A stretch of 64,000 bases of DNA, from the NCBI GenBank assembly GCA_964384025.1, contig CAYLJJ010000015.1, positions 1-64,000 of the forward strand. The letters run 5' to 3'. The position numbers and the translations under genes are program-made. Positions within the stretch are counted from its first letter, which is position 1; every line of letters begins with the position of its first letter. The notes below the pieces were generated by a model, which was given only the letters and a program-made list of their open reading frames with translations, was not told where the DNA came from and searched no databases. Origin of the DNA: CAYLJJ01 sp964384025 (lineage in GTDB: Bacteria > Myxococcota_A > Bradymonadia > UBA7976 > UBA1532). Below, in pieces: positions 43,431 to 52,229 of the stretch.

Positions 43431-45163
43431 TTCCCTGAGATCTCAGCGTCAGGGTTTAGATTCTGGCTCAAGGTGACCCGGTTACGTCCACCGCTCTTGG
43501 ACTGATAGAGGGCTTGGTCTGCGGCCTCAAACAGCGCCCTGCCGTTGCTGGCGTTGCAAGGGGCACAAGCAACACCGATAGAGATCTGGACCTGTAGCAT
43601 CTCTCCCTCATATTCAAAACGCTGCTCTGCAAGGAGTTGACGATAACGCTCCATCAACTCCAAAGCTTCTTGAGGCTCAGTCTGTGGCATGAGCATACAG
43701 AACTCTTCACCCCCATAGCGAAAACAGCGATCTCCCTTAGACTCACGCCTCATCTGTTTGAGAAGTTTCGCAGTCTGAATAAGGACAAAGTCACCTGCTT
43801 GATGACCATAAGTATCATTTAATCGTTTAAAGTGGTCGATATCGGCGACCGCGAGGCAGATCCGTTCTGAGCACTCCAAACAGGAGTTGATTTCCCTGCC
43901 CAGGCTGGATTCAAAGTGCCGAGCGTTGAAGAGACCCGTCAAGCGATCGGTAATGGAGGCGTTATAAAGCCGGGCCTTGTGGAGGTTGACAGCGGCTTGA
44001 TCCGCGAGGCTCAAAAGCAGCTGTTCATCATCCTGTCCAAAGCGCCCCAGGGTGTCCAATTCCAGCTCCTCTTCTCCAGCCTTTTTGCTTGGCTTGACCT
44101 TATTGGTCAGGGTCATCACCCCCATGACGACACCACCATAGATGAGCGGCGCGGAGAGAATACAGTGAGCCATGTTGCGCCCCACCTGCTCGATCTTGTT
44201 GCGATCATTGACCCGCACCGCCCGACGTAGTTCGGCGGCGGTGCCTGCAACCCCCTCGCCGATCGCAAAGCTCTTGGTGCTCATCTGTCCTTCATTGATC
44301 GCATCTCGAGTGTGCTTGGGGATATTGCCCCAGACCACCTTGATCTCCAGCCTCTCCGTCTCACTGTTGTAGAGCATCAGGTTGGCCTTCTGAGCGCTCA
44401 AGGCAGAAACTGCGGTTGAGAGAGTTTCTATGGTTAGTTGCTTGAAATCATTAACGTTTGCCAGTTGTTGATTGATATCGTAGAGAGTCCGCAGGTTGCT
44501 CAAGATGCGCGCGTTTTTCTCATATTTGAGCGTGGAGTCGATGCTGGTGGCTGCGACCGCCGCGATCTCATCTAGGAAATCAAACTCCGCGTCGAGGATT
44601 CGAGAGCCATCATAGCGCTCACCCAAGGTGAGGACCCCCAAAACTTGCCCTCCCCGAACAAGGGGCACCCAGACATCAGAACCCAGGATCTCCAAAGACC
44701 ACTCTCGAAAGGCGGTCTCAAAGCGCGGCTTGCGATCCAGACCACGGACGCTGAACACCTCTGCTTGGTGAACTACCTGCCAAAGCAGACCATTGTTGTG
44801 GGGCACACGAAAGAGAAGCAGCTCCTCTGTTTCCCCCTCCGAATTGTGATAAGTCTTAGGCAGACCATGGAAGGCTCGTACGCGGTAGAAGACATCCTCA
44901 GGATCAAGATCGTCCAGGAGCATTACGGTGGAGTTGATGGCCCCATAGCGCTCACGGCAGACTGCCATAAAGGCATCCAACAGAGCCCTCAAATGCAACA
45001 GCTCCGAGAATCCCTTTCCAGACTGAAGAAGCGCTCTCATCTGAAAGACTCGATTATCCAGCTCTACCGCTTTGCGCTTGTAGTAGCGACGCTCTCGGCT
45101 CAACTCCTCACAGCGTTGCCTCAACTCTTCCAGTTCTAGCTTCTCGCTTCTCTCTTCTTGCAT
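43427..45163 (-). CDS. GAF-GAF-GGDEF diguanylate cyclase
   Basis: A 578-residue cytoplasmic protein. It has an N-terminal coiled coil (ELRQRCEELSRERRYYKRK), two GAF sensory domains (about 60-215 and 225-400) and a GGDEF domain. In the GGDEF domain DRLTGLFNARHFE and VADIDHFKRLNDTYGHQAGD precede the active loop YGGEEF. The inhibitory RxxD site five residues before the loop is absent (SKGD), so no classic product inhibition. It makes c-di-GMP if active. AGGAGG precedes ATG 45163. It is the first gene of the seven-gene operon. Confidence 0.92.
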   Translation of the reverse strand: MQEERSEKLELEELRQRCEELSRERRYYKRKAVELDNRVFQMRALLQSGKGFSELLHLRALLDAFMAVCRERYGAINSTVMLLDDLDPEDVFYRVRAFHGLPKTYHNSEGETEELLLFRVPHNNGLLWQVVHQAEVFSVRGLDRKPRFETAFREWSLEILGSDVWVPLVRGGQVLGVLTLGERYDGSRILDAEFDFLDEIAAVAATSIDSTLKYEKNARILSNLRTLYDINQQLANVNDFKQLTIETLSTAVSALSAQKANLMLYNSETERLEIKVVWGNIPKHTRDAINEGQMSTKSFAIGEGVAGTAAELRRAVRVNDRNKIEQVGRNMAHCILSAPLIYGGVVMGVMTLTNKVKPSKKAGEEELELDTLGRFGQDDEQLLLSLADQAAVNLHKARLYNASITDRLTGLFNARHFESSLGREINSCLECSERICLAVADIDHFKRLNDTYGHQAGDFVLIQTAKLLKQMRRESKGDRCFRYGGEEFCMLMPQTEPQEALELMERYRQLLAEQRFEYEGEMLQVQISIGVACAPCNASNGRALFEAADQALYQSKSGGRNRVTLSQNLNPDAEISGK

Positions 45164-45207
45164 CTCTCCTCCTGAGGCTCGCTAACGGACACTCTCGAAG
45201 AGAAACT

Positions 45208-45858
45208 TTAAAGGTGTAAGAAGGCTTGCATATGATGTTGAGCCTGAGAGGGTGAATAGGGTTGCCCCTGGGGGCAAGCATGGCGAGCGAGGCAGCCCCT
45301 CTGCATACACACCGCATCCCTCTTATCGCGCAGCCAGTCTTGGCAGCACTCTACCGCGTAGCTACGGCCATCAAAAGCGCCCACCGGACAAGCCTTAAGG
45401 CAGGGAGCTGAGCAGCCCTCACAGGGGGAGGGCTGTGCTCTCTTGGGAGAGAGCGGGAGCTGTTCAGAGAAGAGCAGCGCGGCCCGCCAAGCGTGCCAAA
45501 GCCCCCATCTGGGGTGAACCAGCAAACCCAAAGGGGAAGGGTGAAGCCCTTCAGCCTTTAAAGCCCAACGTTGGAAAGGCAGGAAAGGGGGACCTTTGAA
45601 GGGGAAGCGTACTTCAGCTCCAAGCTGGATGGCGATGGAGCTGATGATCCGCACCGTCCAGCGATCCAGGGGATCGGGGAGCCCATCGAGGGTCTCGGGA
45701 GCGCAGGAGAAGTGGGGCCAAAGCTCTCTCCCAAAGTTACCTACCAAGAGGAGCGTCTTGCAGGGGCCAGTCTCCAGATCGGGGACCTGATCTTCCAGTT
45801 CAGGGTGGAAGCCCCCCCTGAGCTGGAGCCCCTGATCGCCCAGGAGGCCCTGAATCAA
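45208..45858 (-). CDS. 4Fe-4S ferredoxin-type protein (QueG C-terminal-like)
   Basis: A 216-residue protein. The C-terminal third has two cluster motifs, CEGCSAPCLKACP (CxxCxxxCxxxCP) and a later CMQRGCLARHACP, as in the ferredoxin half of epoxyqueuosine reductase and related proteins. The N-terminal part (LLLVGNFGRELWPHF, FPFQRWALKAEGL) resembles the family's short catalytic-like domain, but the full cobalamin domain is absent. The start is TTG 45858, overlapping the stop of the giant lipoprotein gene. Role unknown. Confidence 0.7.
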   Translation of the reverse strand: MIQGLLGDQGLQLRGGFHPELEDQVPDLETGPCKTLLLVGNFGRELWPHFSCAPETLDGLPDPLDRWTVRIISSIAIQLGAEVRFPFKGPPFLPFQRWALKAEGLHPSPLGLLVHPRWGLWHAWRAALLFSEQLPLSPKRAQPSPCEGCSAPCLKACPVGAFDGRSYAVECCQDWLRDKRDAVCMQRGCLARHACPQGQPYSPSQAQHHMQAFLHL

Positions 45859-48800
45859 GGAGCTTCTCTGGGGCCGATATCACGAAGCGGCATCGGCTGA
45901 AAACCGGAGAAGTCCAGAGAGTGGATCTGAACCTCACGGATATGGGCGCTGACATCGGGGAAGAGCCCCCAGTAGTTGCCCTGGGCGTTGACCCGATCTG
46001 TCGCGTAGATCCCCGCGCTCATCTCCAGCCCTGCGAGCCCCTCTTCAAGGCAACGGAGAGAATGAACGATCATGCTGGTGCCGGTGCAACAGGAGCGGTT
46101 GTTGGCCCGCACCCTCAGGCGGCTGGCGCTGCGCCCCAGGCTCACCCAGCCCTCACTGTTAGTGCTCCAGGTGGATGTCACGGTACCCTCTGGATCCCAG
46201 ATATCCCCCTCTCCGCGGCTGCCTCGAATAAACTGGGCGTAAACCTCATAGGCGGGGTGCTCTAACGCATAGTAGCTTGAGTATTGAGAGCTGCTGCCGC
46301 TGTTGTTATCGGTCACTCGCAGGCTCCCGCCTGGGTCGATAAGATGAGCGGCTTTGGCAAGAGGTGCCTCTCCTGCGGCGTTGCCCAGGATGTTGCAGTC
46401 ATTGATCCGCGCCTGTGGGTGGTTGTCTTGGCTGCTCCTCAACCAGAAGCCCGATCCAGCGTTGTAGCTCACCACGCTGTGATCCATCTCTAAGCCCGCC
46501 GCGCCCAAGAGTTGAAGACCCTGATCACCGTTATGGCTGATCTCGCAGTAATCCATCCGGTTGTTTTCTCCTCGGATATCCACTCCAAGGCCCCCGTTCT
46601 CACTGATGAGGGTGTCCAAGATCTCTACATTATCCTCCATATAAATTCCCCAGCCTGAGTGTCCCTCGATGGTCGCCACAGAGAGCCGCGCGCCTGCGCT
46701 AAACTGAATCCCAAAGGTGCCCCCCCGAACAGAGATCCGCTCCAGCTCAGGCTCTCCAGATCCTACAAGGATCCCCTGACGGTTGCCGCTGAGTTGAAGA
46801 TCTTGAGCTTGAGCCTGATCAGCTCTCAGGCTGAGGCCCGTATAAGCATCTTGGATCAGGGCGTGTCTGAGCTGATTCTGTGCTCCTCGAAGATCGAGGC
46901 CATACCAGAGGCTTTGAGCACCCTCTTCTCTATCCGCGCGGAAAATCAAGGGCTCCTCTAAGCTGCCCTCCAGGTTGGCTGCACCATCAACGCGGATCAT
47001 ATAATCGCCGAGTTCATCTCCCTCCTGGTCGATGGGAGCGACGAGGATCTGAGTCCCTGGGTGAATATTTAAGGTTGAGCCCTCAGGGATGGTGACATCC
47101 CCACTCACATAGATGATCCCCGACCACTCCGTGATCCCCTCCAACTCTCGACCTCCAAAGTAAGGTCCGGTCTCCCAACTCTCATCAAAGGGGCGACCGA
47201 CAAAGCCCTGGAGATTGAGGTTATTGGGGCGCATAAAGCTGATCGCCTCCAGAACCTCAGGGTAGACCCCAAAGTAGTTCTCGCGGAGATCGCTGCTCTC
47301 ACCCTCATGCCCCAAAACCACCTGATGACCCTCTGCGGGGAAATAGAGGATCACCTTATGAATGCTCATGCTGGTGCCTGTGCAGCAGGAGCGGTTATTA
47401 GCCTGGGTTCGGATGGCGGTGACTTCTCTTGTTGAGAGGTCAAGGCTCCCGCTGAAGTTACTGTTTCTGGAGGCGAGGATATTGCCACCCTGATCCAAGA
47501 CGGCACCATCTCCTCGGGATCCCCTAACAAACTGGTAGTCCAGGCTATGAATCAGGGCGCCTTCAGGGGCGTGCCAAGTGCTTGAATATTGAGAGCTGCT
47601 GCCGCTGTTGTTGTCTGTTACAGAGGGAAGGCCCCCAGCGACGATCTCATAGCGGTGGCTGCCCTCTGTAGCGTTGGAATGGATGTTGTTCCGTTGCGCC
47701 GTCACTCTGGGTTGTAGATCTCCTAAGGCGATGATCTCCAAGCCCTCCGCTCGATTCTCTCGAAGATCGCAGTGTCGTAGATCTGCTTGAACATCTCTCC
47801 GCAGCGAAACTCCTCGTTCATTGAAGCTGCTCAGGAGTTCAACCACCCCCAAATTGCCCCCCAGGGCGCGGAGACCATCCCCCTGGTTATCGTTCAGCGT
47901 TCCTCTTTGAATCTGAGTCTGGCAGTCGATCAGCTCGAGAGCGTGGCTCTCTCCTCCAGAGACAAAAAGCTCCTCGATCTCTGGCTCTCCGCGAAAACAA
48001 TAAAAACCTTGCTCGGCGCTCTCTTGGATCCTCAAGGTGTTGAACTGAGCGCCTGTGCCGCTGATCCTCAGCCCTTGCTCCCCTGCGCGGAGGATCTGTA
48101 GATCTCGGAAGCTGCTCTCCTGAGCACCGCTGATATAAACCCCAGTGCTGAGGCTGTCTTGCACCTTGACCTCTTCAAGTGTACAGGAGGCGCCCTGGAG
48201 CTTCAGGCCAATATTCGCGTACTCGATACGAGCGTGGCTGATCTCCAACCGACCTTCCGCTTCGGTGGAGATCTGAGCCCAGGCCCCTGGCCAGCCCTCC
48301 TCTCCATAGGCGCTGAAGATCACCGGAGCGTTGACGCTGCCCTCGACGATCAGCTGACCTTGAACACGCAAGCTGAGATCTCCCACCTCATCACCATCTT
48401 GATCCACATGCGCGAAGAGGACTCGAGTGCCCTCCGCGATGGTGAGGATCTGCTCTGAAGGCAAGATCACATCGCCGGTGACGATCACGGTGCCAAACCA
48501 AACCTGACTCTCAATCTCACCAAAGACCACCCGCTGATCCTGAAAGCTCACCTCCCGGCGGATCTCACTGAGCTGCCCGATGTTGTCCCGCACCTGCATA
48601 CGGATACTATAGTCCCCCTCCTCGGCATACTCATGGGTGATCAGCTTCTCTGTGTTAAAGGCGGTATCCCAGATCCCATCATCTTCAAAGTCCCAACGGA
48701 CCTCCAGAGCCTCGTTGGCGGTGGTATCATCCTGCACCCCGCTGGCGTCTAGACGCAGCCAGCGAATATCAAAGGGCACCGCCACAAACTCAGCGATCGG

Positions 48801-51680
48801 CAACGCGTTCTCTACATGCAAAAGGATCGGCTCTGAGAGGCCCAACTCAGCTCGATCATCCTCCGCTTGAGCCCGCAGCTGCAAGTCAGCCCCAGTGGCC
48901 GCCTCCATTGGGATCTCAAAGCTCATCTCATAGGGCAGCTCCAGGTCTAGAGCCACCTCCTCTCCATCCAGGAGCAAGCTGACCCGCTCGATATTGCGAT
49001 TGGGGCCTGGGCGAGCATCAACCAGGACACTGATGCTCTCTCCCTGTGTAGTGCTGCGCTCTCCCTGAGGCCGGATAAAACGCAGTTGAGGAGCTTGGGC
49101 GCCTAGGATCTGAACTTGGCAGAGGGCAGTAGCCTCAGCCTCTTCATCATCTACGACCGTCAAGGCAACCTCAAAAGTCCCAGAGCGCTCGTAGGTATAG
49201 GAGAGGTTCTCCCGCGTCCCTGTATGGATCAGCTGGCTGTCATCTCCCATAGACCAGAGAAAGGCGCTGATCTCTCCATCAAGGTCCAAGCTCTCCGCGC
49301 CGCTGAACTCCAAAGCATCTCCCTCACGCCCCGACTCTGGACAGCTCAATTGAACCTCTGGGGCTTGATTGGGCAGGGGCACCACGGTGATCAAGCTGGA
49401 GGCGCTGAGGCCCGCAAGCTCAGCGAAGATCTCCGCCTCTCCCAGCGCTATCGCCTCGACAACCCCTCTTCGCACCACCGCGACAGTTTCATCGGTCGAG
49501 AACCAAGCAACCCCCTCTGGAGCAGAACCTTCAGAGCCATCTGAGAAGTGAGCGCGCAGCTCCAACTCGAAGAGATCTCCTAGGATGATGGCTGTAGCCT
49601 CAGGGCTCAGGCTCAAGCTGATCAGCTCCGCTTCATTGACCAGAAGAGGCAGCGACTCGCTCTGGATCCCCTCCCGCTCTGCCTGCACCTCCAAAGCTCC
49701 TGGCGCGCGGCTCAAGAGCAAACCAGGCACCTCAGGACTGAAGACCCCTCGCTCCTCATCAAGGCTCAACCAGCTCACTTGGCGGCTGAGATCTCGCTCA
49801 CTGCCATCAGCATAGTGCCCCAAAGCGTTGATCTGGAGACTCTCTCCCAGAGAGATCTCAGCAGACTCAGAGGAGAGCTGGATAGAGAGCAGCTCAGGGG
49901 CGCTCACCGAGATGGGGATCTGAAGGCCCAAGCCCCCAAAGCTGAGGTTGATCTCTGTCTCACCAGCGGAGCGCCCCTCCACCAATCCCGCCTCAACCTG
50001 AGCCACATCCTCACGGGCGCTCTGCCACTCGGTGCTCTGGGTAACCTCAACGCGACTTCCATCCCCATAATGAGCCCAGACCCTAAGCTGCTGTTGAGCA
50101 CCCGCGCTCAGCTCAAGGGATTCAGGTTCAGCCTCCAAGGAGAGGAGCAGCGCCCCACCAACCTCGATCAGGAGAGCCTCAGCCTCCAGCCCCTCCCAGC
50201 GAGCTGAGATAAGAGCCTCACCTGAGCTCAGGCCCTCAACGCTCCCCCCTTGAACTTGAGCGATGGTGGGAGCGCTGCTCTGCCACTCCACCCGCTCGCT
50301 GACCTCCTCCTCACGTCCATCAGAGAACCGCGCGAAGGCTTGAAAGGGGGCCTGCTCTCCAGCTGCGAGCTGCTCAGGGCCTGTTAAACGCAGAGAGATT
50401 GGCACCGCTGAGAGAATCTCTAAGCGCGCAGGGGCGCTGATGATCTCTCCCTGCTGAGCGCGCAGTAAGCCGCGACCTTCTGCATGGGCCAATAGCTCCC
50501 CAGGAGACTCCAGAGAGGCCAACTCAGGAGCATCCCAGAGCCACTCAACACCACCGGTTAGATCGCGTCGATCTCCATCGCTGAAGATCCCCTCCGCCGA
50601 AAACTGGCTGCGCAGCCCAACAGGGATCTCAGCGCTCTCAGGAGTGATTCTCAGCTCCAGAAGCTCTGCGGTGGTCACGCTCACCACTGCGGGCAGAGAG
50701 ACCCGCTCATTAAAGCGGGCGGTGATCCGCGTCTCTCCCTCAGCGTGAGCGCTCAGGCGTCGCCCCTCTAGGGTGCCCACCAAGGGATTGCTGCTGCTCC
50801 AGCTCGCCTGTTCGCTGACCTCAGCGCGGCTGCCATCATTGAAATGTGCCCAGGCTCTGAAATCGACAGATTGACCCACAGGGAGCACAAACTCCTCTGG
50901 CTGAATCTCCAAGCTGAGCACCTGTACCGCCTCTACTGATGCGGTCACAGGCAGGGCGCTGATCTCTCCCAAGCGGGCGGTGATCCGTGCCTCTCCTGCC
51001 TCCAGCGCTACTAGGGCGATCCCCTCCGCTTCTATCCCTCCCAGAGCGGCAACCCCAGAGTTGCTGCTGCGCCAATCGACCTGAGCGCTGACCTCCTCTT
51101 GAACACCATCGCTGTAGTTGGCCCAGGCTTGAAGGAGGATGACCTGCCCCACGATCAGATTGATCTCCTGAGGCTCGATATTGAGAGAGAGCAGCCTGAT
51201 GGGAGCAGCATCTAGGGGCTGGCCCTCATCTGGAGGGAGGTCAAGATCAAGGGGAAGTAGATCCTGGGCGATGAGATCCTGAAGCGGAATAAGATCCTGA
51301 GATGGACCCTCGTCAGGCTCAGCATCTGGCATTGGCCCCTCATCTGGCATCGACCCCTCATCTGGCCCAGAATCTGGCTCTGATCCTTCATCTGGCCCAG
51401 CATCTGGCTCTGATCCCTCATCTGGCCCAGAATCTGGCTCTGATCCTTCATCTGGCCCAGCATCTGAGGTCATATCGAAAGGAACCCCTAGATCTGGGGC
51501 TCCCTGATCTGGGGCTCCCTGATCTGGGGCTCCCCCCAGATCTGAGGCTGCGTCCATCTTCTGGATGCTCTGAAAATCCCCCTCACTTCCATCCAGACTT
51601 CTTAGATCTAGAGCGCTCTCGCTTCCAGCATCACAGGCCAACAGCAGCAGCGCAGCCCAAAGCCAAATCCCTCTCCTCAT
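45855..51680 (-). CDS. Giant BIG2/PKD/beta-helix surface lipoprotein
   Basis: A 1941-residue protein; start ATG 51680 with AAGGGGG upstream gives lipoprotein signal MRRGIWLWAALLLLAC. An Asp/Glu/Gly/Pro/Ser repeat stalk follows (PDEGSEPDSGPDEG). Seven BIG2 (bacterial Ig-like) domains come next, each beginning like LLSLNIEPQEINLIVGQ. Then a PKD domain (SGTFEVALTVVDDEE), an Ig-like domain, a second PKD domain (WDFEDDGIWDTAF) and a long right-handed beta-helix in two halves. Each half ends with the motif VTDNNSGSSSQYSS and NNRSCCTGTSM. No enzyme residues are recognised; the helix may bind or cleave polysaccharide. It is probably an adhesin or surface polymer. Confidence 0.85.
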   Translation of the reverse strand: MRRGIWLWAALLLLACDAGSESALDLRSLDGSEGDFQSIQKMDAASDLGGAPDQGAPDQGAPDLGVPFDMTSDAGPDEGSEPDSGPDEGSEPDAGPDEGSEPDSGPDEGSMPDEGPMPDAEPDEGPSQDLIPLQDLIAQDLLPLDLDLPPDEGQPLDAAPIRLLSLNIEPQEINLIVGQVILLQAWANYSDGVQEEVSAQVDWRSSNSGVAALGGIEAEGIALVALEAGEARITARLGEISALPVTASVEAVQVLSLEIQPEEFVLPVGQSVDFRAWAHFNDGSRAEVSEQASWSSSNPLVGTLEGRRLSAHAEGETRITARFNERVSLPAVVSVTTAELLELRITPESAEIPVGLRSQFSAEGIFSDGDRRDLTGGVEWLWDAPELASLESPGELLAHAEGRGLLRAQQGEIISAPARLEILSAVPISLRLTGPEQLAAGEQAPFQAFARFSDGREEEVSERVEWQSSAPTIAQVQGGSVEGLSSGEALISARWEGLEAEALLIEVGGALLLSLEAEPESLELSAGAQQQLRVWAHYGDGSRVEVTQSTEWQSAREDVAQVEAGLVEGRSAGETEINLSFGGLGLQIPISVSAPELLSIQLSSESAEISLGESLQINALGHYADGSERDLSRQVSWLSLDEERGVFSPEVPGLLLSRAPGALEVQAEREGIQSESLPLLVNEAELISLSLSPEATAIILGDLFELELRAHFSDGSEGSAPEGVAWFSTDETVAVVRRGVVEAIALGEAEIFAELAGLSASSLITVVPLPNQAPEVQLSCPESGREGDALEFSGAESLDLDGEISAFLWSMGDDSQLIHTGTRENLSYTYERSGTFEVALTVVDDEEAEATALCQVQILGAQAPQLRFIRPQGERSTTQGESISVLVDARPGPNRNIERVSLLLDGEEVALDLELPYEMSFEIPMEAATGADLQLRAQAEDDRAELGLSEPILLHVENALPIAEFVAVPFDIRWLRLDASGVQDDTTANEALEVRWDFEDDGIWDTAFNTEKLITHEYAEEGDYSIRMQVRDNIGQLSEIRREVSFQDQRVVFGEIESQVWFGTVIVTGDVILPSEQILTIAEGTRVLFAHVDQDGDEVGDLSLRVQGQLIVEGSVNAPVIFSAYGEEGWPGAWAQISTEAEGRLEISHARIEYANIGLKLQGASCTLEEVKVQDSLSTGVYISGAQESSFRDLQILRAGEQGLRISGTGAQFNTLRIQESAEQGFYCFRGEPEIEELFVSGGESHALELIDCQTQIQRGTLNDNQGDGLRALGGNLGVVELLSSFNERGVSLRRDVQADLRHCDLRENRAEGLEIIALGDLQPRVTAQRNNIHSNATEGSHRYEIVAGGLPSVTDNNSGSSSQYSSTWHAPEGALIHSLDYQFVRGSRGDGAVLDQGGNILASRNSNFSGSLDLSTREVTAIRTQANNRSCCTGTSMSIHKVILYFPAEGHQVVLGHEGESSDLRENYFGVYPEVLEAISFMRPNNLNLQGFVGRPFDESWETGPYFGGRELEGITEWSGIIYVSGDVTIPEGSTLNIHPGTQILVAPIDQEGDELGDYMIRVDGAANLEGSLEEPLIFRADREEGAQSLWYGLDLRGAQNQLRHALIQDAYTGLSLRADQAQAQDLQLSGNRQGILVGSGEPELERISVRGGTFGIQFSAGARLSVATIEGHSGWGIYMEDNVEILDTLISENGGLGVDIRGENNRMDYCEISHNGDQGLQLLGAAGLEMDHSVVSYNAGSGFWLRSSQDNHPQARINDCNILGNAAGEAPLAKAAHLIDPGGSLRVTDNNSGSSSQYSSYYALEHPAYEVYAQFIRGSRGEGDIWDPEGTVTSTWSTNSEGWVSLGRSASRLRVRANNRSCCTGTSMIVHSLRCLEEGLAGLEMSAGIYATDRVNAQGNYWGLFPDVSAHIREVQIHSLDFSGFQPMPLRDIGPREAP

Positions 51681-52229
51681 CAAGCCCCCTTGAACAGATG
51701 AGCACTCATCCTCCAGAGAGCTGTGCTTCAATTCAAGCCGTTTGGTCAAAATTTCACCTTGGGTGATTTCTCTATAGTTTAGACTGAGATGAGGAGGGCA
51801 CCGAGGGCCTCACAGCATCTATCGGGTTACGAAAACCACAGATCTGAAAGAAGCCCTCGATGATGTCAGCAGCCTAGGAGATCAGGAGTAGGGAAGCCAA
51901 CCCCAAGAACGCTGATGAAATGTTCAGGCACATCAAAGAATGGGTGGGCGGAGTATAGGTCGCAATATCGAGATACTCTTCCATTTGGCGAGGATATTAA
52001 CCGATGGTATATTTGAGGCATACAGCCTATAATTTGTTGTTATTTGAACATTCTCAATTTGGCCAATTTTTTTTTATAGAAACACCAAAATCAATGGTCT
52101 TAATGAAACAAAATCGATTTGCTAAGCGAACTATCTCACTGAATACAGCCCCCTTCTGGATCTTAAGAAGGGACTGTAAGGAGCCAAGGGTTCATGTAGG
52201 ATACAAGTGATTTTTCAAGGAGAGTCTCA
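51681..52229. other. Intergenic region with possible gene remnant
   Basis: 549 bases between divergent genes, GC-normal on the left and very AT-rich around 52000-52130. At 51830-51965 short in-frame pieces read like worn coding sequence (KTTDLKEALDDVSSL; then NADEMFRHIKEWVGGV in another frame), each ended by TAG. This may be a decayed gene; I cannot name it. The 68-residue open frame at 52004-52210 has no ribosome site. Promoters for both flanking genes must lie here. Confidence 0.4.

Noticed and set aside
52004..52210. 68-residue plus-strand frame
   Set aside because: No ribosome site and no protein-like pattern; likely chance in AT-rich DNA.
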